Source: Cruorifilaria tuberocauda (Eukaryota > Nematoda > Chromadorea > Rhabditida > Onchocercidae). From it: a stretch of 64,000 nucleotides of DNA. Shown here one piece after another: positions 51,701 to 64,000 of this stretch. The first letter of the stretch is position 1; each line of letters starts with the position of its first letter. The stretch is from NCBI GenBank assembly GCA_013365365.1, contig JABVXU010000053.1:124001-188000 (forward strand). The letters are read 5' to 3'. Both the position numbers and the translations under genes were made by a program. The notes beneath the pieces were generated by a model. That model worked only from the letters and a program-made list of their open reading frames with translations, was not told the origin of the DNA and made no database searches.

Positions 51701-52323
51701 ATTGTCTAAATACACCAGACATGCTCTTCTCAAACATTCTCAGTGGAAACCCTCTACGAATACAATCAGATACTATTAGTGTAGTATCTTTTCTTTATGT
51801 TGTACTCATTTCCGCATGGTTAGACCTATCAAAGAATAATCAAAAAAATCCACAAATTATTACTACGTACACCGAAAGGTAATGATGCTTCTATTAGATC
51901 GCAGTCTATTTATCTGCGATATCCTATTCTCAAATCTTTCCAAAAATTGTTGTTCGGCATCTGTTGCAATCACCTCGATTTTTTCTTACTTATTATACTG
52001 TCAGTTTTCATATGCTGTGTGCTTTCTTTTCCAGAATACTTTGCATATTTCGTGGAAAACGGAAGATTTCGAAAATTATCATGCAAACAGATTATTTATT
52101 GCCCAACAAAATCGGTAAATAATAAATAAGAGATAAAATTAGATAAAAAGAAAAAAACAAATATAACTTTAAAGCCTGAGGTTAAACGCATAAAAAACCT
52201 CGTCTTAAACTCATAACAGTAATCAATTTTTCCTGTTCCAGAATGTATTCTCGCAAAAAAAGCAAGTGTGTAAGAGGAATAAGATCAAAATAACTATTAG
52301 CCAATAAAGCCATACAGAAAGAA
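48757..52323. other. 3.6 kb region without recognised gene, upstream of disl-2
   Basis: Very AT-rich DNA between the disl-2 start and the lsm-2 stop. Short open frames on both strands (for example 49238-49453 +, 49542-49772 -, 49879-50121 +, 51155-51367 +) are not joined by plausible splice sites to anything I recognise. It may hold disl-2 5' non-coding exons or an unrecognised non-coding gene. Confidence 0.5.
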
Positions 52324-52964
52324 TCATGTTGCGGCAGATCTTTTAGCTTGCATAACTTCTTTCCGACTTGCATCTTGTAGCAGCTGGGTGTCTATTTGAT
52401 CAGCAGGAAGTTGCACGTACCGCACCACGGATCCACGAATAAAGCAGTTTTTGACGGAAAGCATATGAGGGTACCGTTCTGAATCGGTCACTGAGATATC
52501 CGTTAGTTTCATGTTTAGATACTGATCCACAGAATGTAAAGTACCGCAGATACTGCAATGAAAATATCACATTTCAGTTAACTCGAAAGATGTAGCAAGA
52601 GTGCAATGTGAAAACAATGCAAACAAAATTTATGTTCACCTGTTAGCAACAACTAACTATTTGCTAATCCTTTAAGAAAACCAAAATAATTTGCCATGTA
52701 GGAAACAAGAAGCCAAGTAATGTAAATAACGAAAATGTAAAGCAATTTCAAAGTAACTCACCTCAGATCATTTTTCAATTCCACTACCACATCTTTTCCA
52801 ACCAATGATTTGAAAAATGAATAAAACAACTGCAAATAACATTTGAATTACGAAGCTTATCTTCTTATGTTATGTCTCATATAAACAAATTAACTTTCAT
52901 TTCTAAGTAAAAGTTTAAATGACATCTTTTTTTCTCTCCTGACTTTTTAAAAAAAACTTACCAT
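52324..52964 (-). CDS. lsm-2: U6 snRNA-associated Sm-like protein LSM2, 3 exons
   Basis: Exons 52964-52962 (only the ATG), 52829-52762 and 52552-52324 give 99 residues (human LSM2 has 95). LSM2 is part of the nuclear LSM2-8 ring that binds the U6 snRNA 3' oligo-U, and of the cytoplasmic LSM1-7 decapping ring. Seen: MLFYSFFKSLVGKDVVVELK, then NDLSICGTLHSVDQYLNMKL (Sm1), and HMLSVKNCFIRGSVVRYVQL (Sm2) with the IRG signature, followed by PADQIDTQLLQDA. Near-identity with human LSM2 makes the call secure. Splitting the start codon into its own exon (ATG, then GTAAG) is supported by phase, since no other ATG precedes LFYSFF in frame. Confidence 0.96.
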
Positions 52965-53734
52965 TTTAACAAATTATTGGAGCTAACGCATGATTAGCAA
53001 AAAATGATAACCCTGAAACTGAACTAACATAATATATCTATTTAGTTTGTAATAAAGCAACGAAGTAGTTTGCTAGCTTTAAAATTTCCTACTGAGAAAA
53101 AACTTTGAAGAACGCATTCCTTACCCCTTTCCATTTTTCTATCTCAATTTATCAGTACTTGAAAGAATGAAATCTTTGAATTTGATCACAATTTGTTTAC
53201 TTTCAACCGGGTATCAAATCCTTCAAAACTACACAAAAAATTATTCATGCGTCTTCATAGCAATATAAACTGAAAGTTACTTTATTTCCAGCGAAAAAAT
53301 GGAAGAAAATGATGAAGGAACTAAATTTAAATTCTTCTGTTAGAAAAGTTGCCGAAAAGTTGTTATAATCAGTAATACATATTCAACACCAGATTATTAC
53401 TGAACAGAACTTCAAAGCAGAGAAGTCAAATAGTCATTTACTTATTTTTTGCTCTTGTAAACAAATGAATATACATATCACATTTACGGTAAAAAAGCAA
53501 GGAAAATAAAATATTAAGTATGGAGGGATAGAAAAATTACTGGAAAACATTTAAAATTCAGTAAAAGGGTACAACATATAAGCAAGAGCAGAACAGATTA
53601 TGAAAATTTTGAATTACTGCTATGCAGATAAGAATTTTGCTTTTATCTACTTTTTTCTTCCTTCATCTAATATATCTCATCCATTAATTATAATTTGGCA
53701 GTTCGCATTTCATTAAACTTTATAGTTACTACCG
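52965..53734. other. Spacer between lsm-2 and TSEN34
   Basis: About 0.77 kb of AT-rich DNA with the lsm-2 upstream region and the TSEN34 3' UTR. No feature seen. Confidence 0.6.
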
Positions 53735-56115
53735 TTATATATCTCGAGATCGCTGGGGTTTCCACCAAGAATATTCAATATAGTAGGGTGATAAAGTGTC
53801 GGGAGAGACAATAGCTAGCAAAACATGCTTCTTCACTTGAGATGAAAGCCTTGATAGCGCAATGAGATCTAAGGAAGATAAAGTGTCTTGTGAATCCACA
53901 CATTTCACTAACCACTTCGAATGATCCTAAAAAAAATATCAAGAACAATACTGATTTATCAATAAAAGGGTAAAAAGTGACAAGAGTTAAAAACATTTAA
54001 AGTTTCAGATATGAGAAGTTTTAATGAATAAGGCATAAACAAAAAGAAATCACGACACTAACCTCACCGGGAGCAGATTCATAAGCAAGGTAATCACATC
54101 CGAACTTCAAACCACAAGTTAAATAATAACCCCGGCGCCATAAATCACGAAATGTGTTCAATCTGATTCGGAAAACCGAACTTCTAGGAAATAGTGGTCT
54201 TTCTATTTCTTCATATGCTTCCTCACGAGTATCATCTGTAAATGATGCGTTCTGATTATAAAAAGATGCAGCATCCAATTTTTTTTTGTCAGAAGCTTCT
54301 CAACTACCATCGATTAACATATTACCTCAGTAAGAATGTAATTTGATTTCTTCCTTAATTAAATTTTCATATCTTCCTGTCTTTGAAGCCATCAGAAAGG
54401 TAATCTAAATAATACACATAGAAACCTCCTAATGCACCACATATCTTGCCAAGACATCGTTTATAGTTTGAAATTAAGGGTAAGAAACTCACACAATGGA
54501 AGGAACCAAGTATCTTCTTGCTTAGGAACAATATCAGGCCTCGATAGTTCTTTCACTGCATCATCTATTTCAGAAGCTGTAACTTCCACATCAACAATAT
54601 CACAACGTCGAACCTGAAACAGATTATATAGTATTGTTTTGTGAAGATCCACTGACTCGCCAGCCTCATTTTATTGCAATAAAAATAGTCGAGTGGCATA
54701 TAAATATAATATGAGCTTTATTCAGCATGAACAACTCCACTCGAAATAAAGGGAATTTTAGGAAAAAACTTAATTAAGCGGTACTGATTTCAACCATGAT
54801 AAATTTCACTTATAGTGAAAATATAGCCTCAGAAATAAACAAGATTTGATCAAGATTCAAGACGTTAGGTGATATTAGCTTGCAAAATCTCTAAAGACTT
54901 CACACATAAGACGTTTTTTATATAAGAGCAAGTTTTACATAAAATTTGATCTCATATATCTGGTACAAATAAATTTATGTAAGAAAGATTCAGTAAAATA
55001 CTAGCGATAATTTAATTATTTAAATTATATGAATACGACTTGAAGGAGGAAACATGAAACATTCTATGATGAAAATTAATCCATCTTATAAGACTAGGAG
55101 AAGAGAAAACAAATACACTGTTACATGAACAATGAAAAGCGCCGTATTCAATTTAATTCAATTCAATTTAGTGCAACCGCAGTTGAAAAAACTATCCAAT
55201 ACCTTCAGAGCTGCAGCTGTAGCTCCATGATCAGCCTGACGTTTCAGTTTTTTTGCTTTCCGGCCTTTTGCTATCATCTCGGCCCTTTTCCTTAATTCCA
55301 TCTCATCCCATTTCGTTGAATGAACTTCTGAATGTTCGGCATCCCTTTTCTCAATAGGAATATCTTCCGTATTACTCTTGAGTTGCACAACCTTTGCAAG
55401 CCCAAAAGACGACACAATTAATGATTAAACGGTAGAATAAATACTTCGATTATAAGTTTTCTAAATCCATTCTCAAAAAATCTCTTACAAACCGAATTAA
55501 TAGAATGTTTTCTTTTTTCAAGGAAAAGAACAATATTACTTTCAGTAGAACCGAAAATAGGGAGTATTAACCATATTCAACAAGTACAGCCACTTGTTCC
55601 GGCATTAAAACGTACGGAGCTCCATTCCTCCGAAGGTCAGCACGTGCATCGGGAGTAGTACCACATGCTTCAGCGATAATACGACATTCCTTCATCATCT
55701 GCTCCGCTACTTTAAAATTTATGCAAATTTTAGAAGAATGTTTCCAACACTACTTGAAGTAATAATGTTCACAAGAAAACAAACTACAATCCAAGTAACT
55801 TATGCAATATCCTAACTTCAAACTTAACGTTTTTATTTTTTGCCTCCGCTGCACATATACTTTTTTCAAGGAAAGTTTACGCAATCTATATTTCATATGT
55901 GAGATCAATGGTTCCTTTCCGGAACCTTTCGCCTCACAAATGAGCATTACGTGTACTATTTACTAACCATTGGCATCAAATACAAGAAACTGTGAATTCA
56001 GATATTCGATTCGCGCAGGTGAACATTTCATCGAAATATCAGTTTCATCATCCCCCGACAGAAGGCATGTGTCTGTGATTGCTCGATGTTCATCCATCGA
56101 ATTTGTTTCATTCAT
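53735..56115 (-). CDS. TSEN34: tRNA-splicing endonuclease subunit Sen34 (TSEN34), 6 exons
   Basis: Exons: 56115-55968, 55709-55582, 55391-55203, 54613-54493, 54295-54063, 53926-53735; about 336 residues. TSEN34 is the catalytic subunit that cuts the 3' splice site of tRNA introns. Seen: an N-terminal fold with QFLVFDANVAEQMMKECRI and PYVLMPEQVAVL, a charged linker (WDEMELRKRAEMIAKGRKAK), then the nuclease fold with FRDLWRRGYYLTCGLKFGCD. The triad is present as Tyr in DYLAYESAPGE, His in DHSKWLVKC and Lys in SQVKKHVLLAI. The second-to-third exon junction is uncertain: phase forces a weak donor (GTTGAA at 55581, or GTACTT six bases earlier), while the better-looking one at 55571 breaks frame. 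A CAG six bases before the ATG may be a spliced-leader acceptor. Confidence 0.9.
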
Positions 56116-57828
56116 CTTCACCTGAAAGGTGAAGATTTCATTCCGTTTATTACTATTTCCGTACTAATGAAATATTAAGTATCATGGTGTTAATTAATCG
56201 TAAACATTATTGCCATTGAGATATATATGCGAAAAGATGAAAAGCTCCTTGCATCGCTGTTAAAGTTTATTCTTTCAACTCATATAAATCTTACAATACA
56301 AATGTCATCCAAACTTGCAAGTAAAATCTCATGCGAATGTTACGCATAGGAGAACAAAGTGTATAGTATGTTGGAGGATTGTATGGTTTGTTGGCAAATG
56401 GCAAAAGCTTAGAAATAGATTCCATTCACGCAATCCAACTCACGTCATTTCAAAACGTCGATACGACCTCAAAAATTATCTTCGCAACACGCGTGATATC
56501 AAACCTCCTTAATTGCCATGGTCTCTAATATTTTTTTTACTTCCAATTCGACTTCCGAGCCTTCCCGCAATTACGAAGTTTGGAATGCAAGTGTTTTGCT
56601 CCTGAATTGTAGTAGAAAGATGAAGAGTATTCCCTTTCGGAAGAATCTAAATATGTTGGACGGACTCCTCGGACTCCTTCAAAGTTATTCCTCTGTATAC
56701 AGGACAATACATCCGGAAAGCTGAAGAAGCTATTCCCGACAGACTAGAGGATGCACAATGCATTTTGAATATACTTCACTTTCTCAATTTTTTCTCTATT
56801 CCTCAAGAAAAAATTCTGGAAATTTGTGAAATTCAAATGTTTTTTCTTTTTCGTGTAGTGTACATCAGTAAGTTAAAGTTTTATTTTTCGCTTACAATTT
56901 TTTTCATTGTAAAGAAGAAAAAATGACAACATGACAACATAAGGAAGTTAAGGGATGAAAAAGCGTTCTACCATTTTACGGCAGATAGGGTCAAATATAA
57001 ACTTCTTGACTATAAATACTACGTGTTTAGAGCGTTAACTGTATCATCATGCCTAAAACTGAATGCATCAATAATGTGTCTATGGTATTACGAAAAAAAC
57101 AAGGGTGAAGCTGATCTCTCATTATCGTCATTAATAGCACTCTCCGTCCTTCTGAATCGTGAATAAAAAGGAAAAAATACAAATACAATATTAAGTCGTA
57201 TATTTCAGTAGCTATTAGAAAGCGATGCAATCAGAATAATTTTAGTATATTTTCGTGCAGGCAGCGAACTAATCACATATGTCGTCTATGTTGGACACAC
57301 GTTTCTATTACTTTTTAGGGAAAAAGCTAATCGATCCGTTAGAAAGTTTAACTTAAACAATACTATCATCCTTAAAGTCAAACTTCATCTTAAGTCACAA
57401 CTAAAGAACTATGCGTAATTTTGATTCCGTGGCTAAAATATTACAGTATTACGAAAAAGAAAAAAATGCACCCAGACAATCAAAACTCGCTACGTTTCGA
57501 AACAATTGAATGTAACTTGTGCAAAATAGTTGGAAAAAGAGTGATAGAAACGTGTGTCCAACATAAACGTCATATGTGTTCAGTCATATGCTCTGTATAA
57601 ATGCAAAGCAAACGTTACACGAGTATATTCAAGTCCAAACAAAAGAACAAGCAAATATGAGCTTCTTTATAAAATCAAACTTCGCCGTATTAACTAACGA
57701 TAGCGACCATTGAAGTTGACAAGCCCCGCTTCCAAAGCCGGGCATGCCGGAATGAAATTTAAGTTATGGATAGCATCACAGCTTTCATTATAGTGGCAGT
57801 GGGAAAGAAGACTTTGATAGACGGAAAG
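56116..57828. other. Spacer between TSEN34 and Twinkle, with a MITE-like element
   Basis: About 1.7 kb. Holds TSEN34 upstream DNA and the Twinkle 3' UTR. The only structure I see is the inverted-repeat element at 57274-57578. Plus-strand frames at 56315-56724 resemble no family. Confidence 0.5.
57274..57578. mobile_element. MITE-like element, about 305 bp with about 43 bp imperfect terminal inverted repeats
   Basis: The left end starts CACATATGTCGTCTATGTTG and runs through GACACACGTTTCTATTAC to about 57316. The right end, read in reverse complement, starts CACATATGACGTTTATGTTG and continues GACACACGTTTCTATCAC. The 18-base core GTTGGACACACGTTTCTA is identical in both. The interior of about 220 bp has no open frame of note, so the element would be non-autonomous. 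I could not settle a target-site duplication (flanks ACTAAT and TTCAGT). Confidence 0.6.
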
Positions 57829-63926
<6,098 letters not shown>

Positions 63927-64000
63927 CTGAAACAACTAATAACCAACAATAGCAAAAAATATAAAGACACACAAATGTACAAAAGCTTTGAGATAAAATT

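Overview
The window is nuclear DNA from a multicellular animal, most likely a nematode and probably a filarial (spirurid) one. It is AT-rich. The genes are cut into many small exons by introns of roughly 50 to 600 bp. The proteins match metazoan families, and the first gene shares the C-terminal signature of Caenorhabditis elegans MEC-17. I saw no bacterial, plasmid or viral genes and no CRISPR array. The species call is inference.

Layout. On the + strand: alpha-tubulin acetyltransferase (mec-17, 10-1614) and the intraflagellar-transport subunit IFT172 (osm-1, 2510-17073, 38 exons, fully open). A good RFX/DAF-19 X-box lies about 120 bp before the osm-1 start. Convergent on the - strand is an SLC25A32-type mitochondrial carrier (17733-20346). 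A 1.3 kb divergent spacer leads to baf-1 (21622-22408), followed by psmd-9 (23869-25444). From 25963 to the window end every recognised gene is on the - strand. In transcription order these are the mtDNA helicase Twinkle (57829-63926, 5' end outside the window), TSEN34 (53735-56115), lsm-2 (52324-52964), disl-2 (41471-48756) with a tRNA-Tyr inside one intron, NEMF/Rqc2 (34728-40388), a duplicated and rebuilt hnRNP L gene (31585-34016), and full-length hnRNP L (25963-30788).

The most unusual locus is the hnRNP L pair. The 5' part of the gene (upstream DNA plus exons 1-4, encoding RRM1 and RRM2) has been copied in tandem. The copy keeps open frames and splice sites but has lost the original start codon through a 10 bp deletion. 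Instead of RRM3/RRM4 it runs, in phase, into three exons encoding an acidic and Ser/Gly-rich tail I do not recognise. That predicts a two-RRM chimeric protein of about 326 residues.

The genes do not form one pathway. Themes present are cilia and microtubules (mec-17, osm-1), RNA processing, decay and quality control (hnRNP L pair, NEMF, DIS3L2, LSM2, TSEN34, tRNA-Tyr), and mitochondria (SLC25A32, Twinkle). Exon limits were set by eye from GT/AG signals, frame continuity and remembered family alignments. Ends could be off by a few bases where noted.
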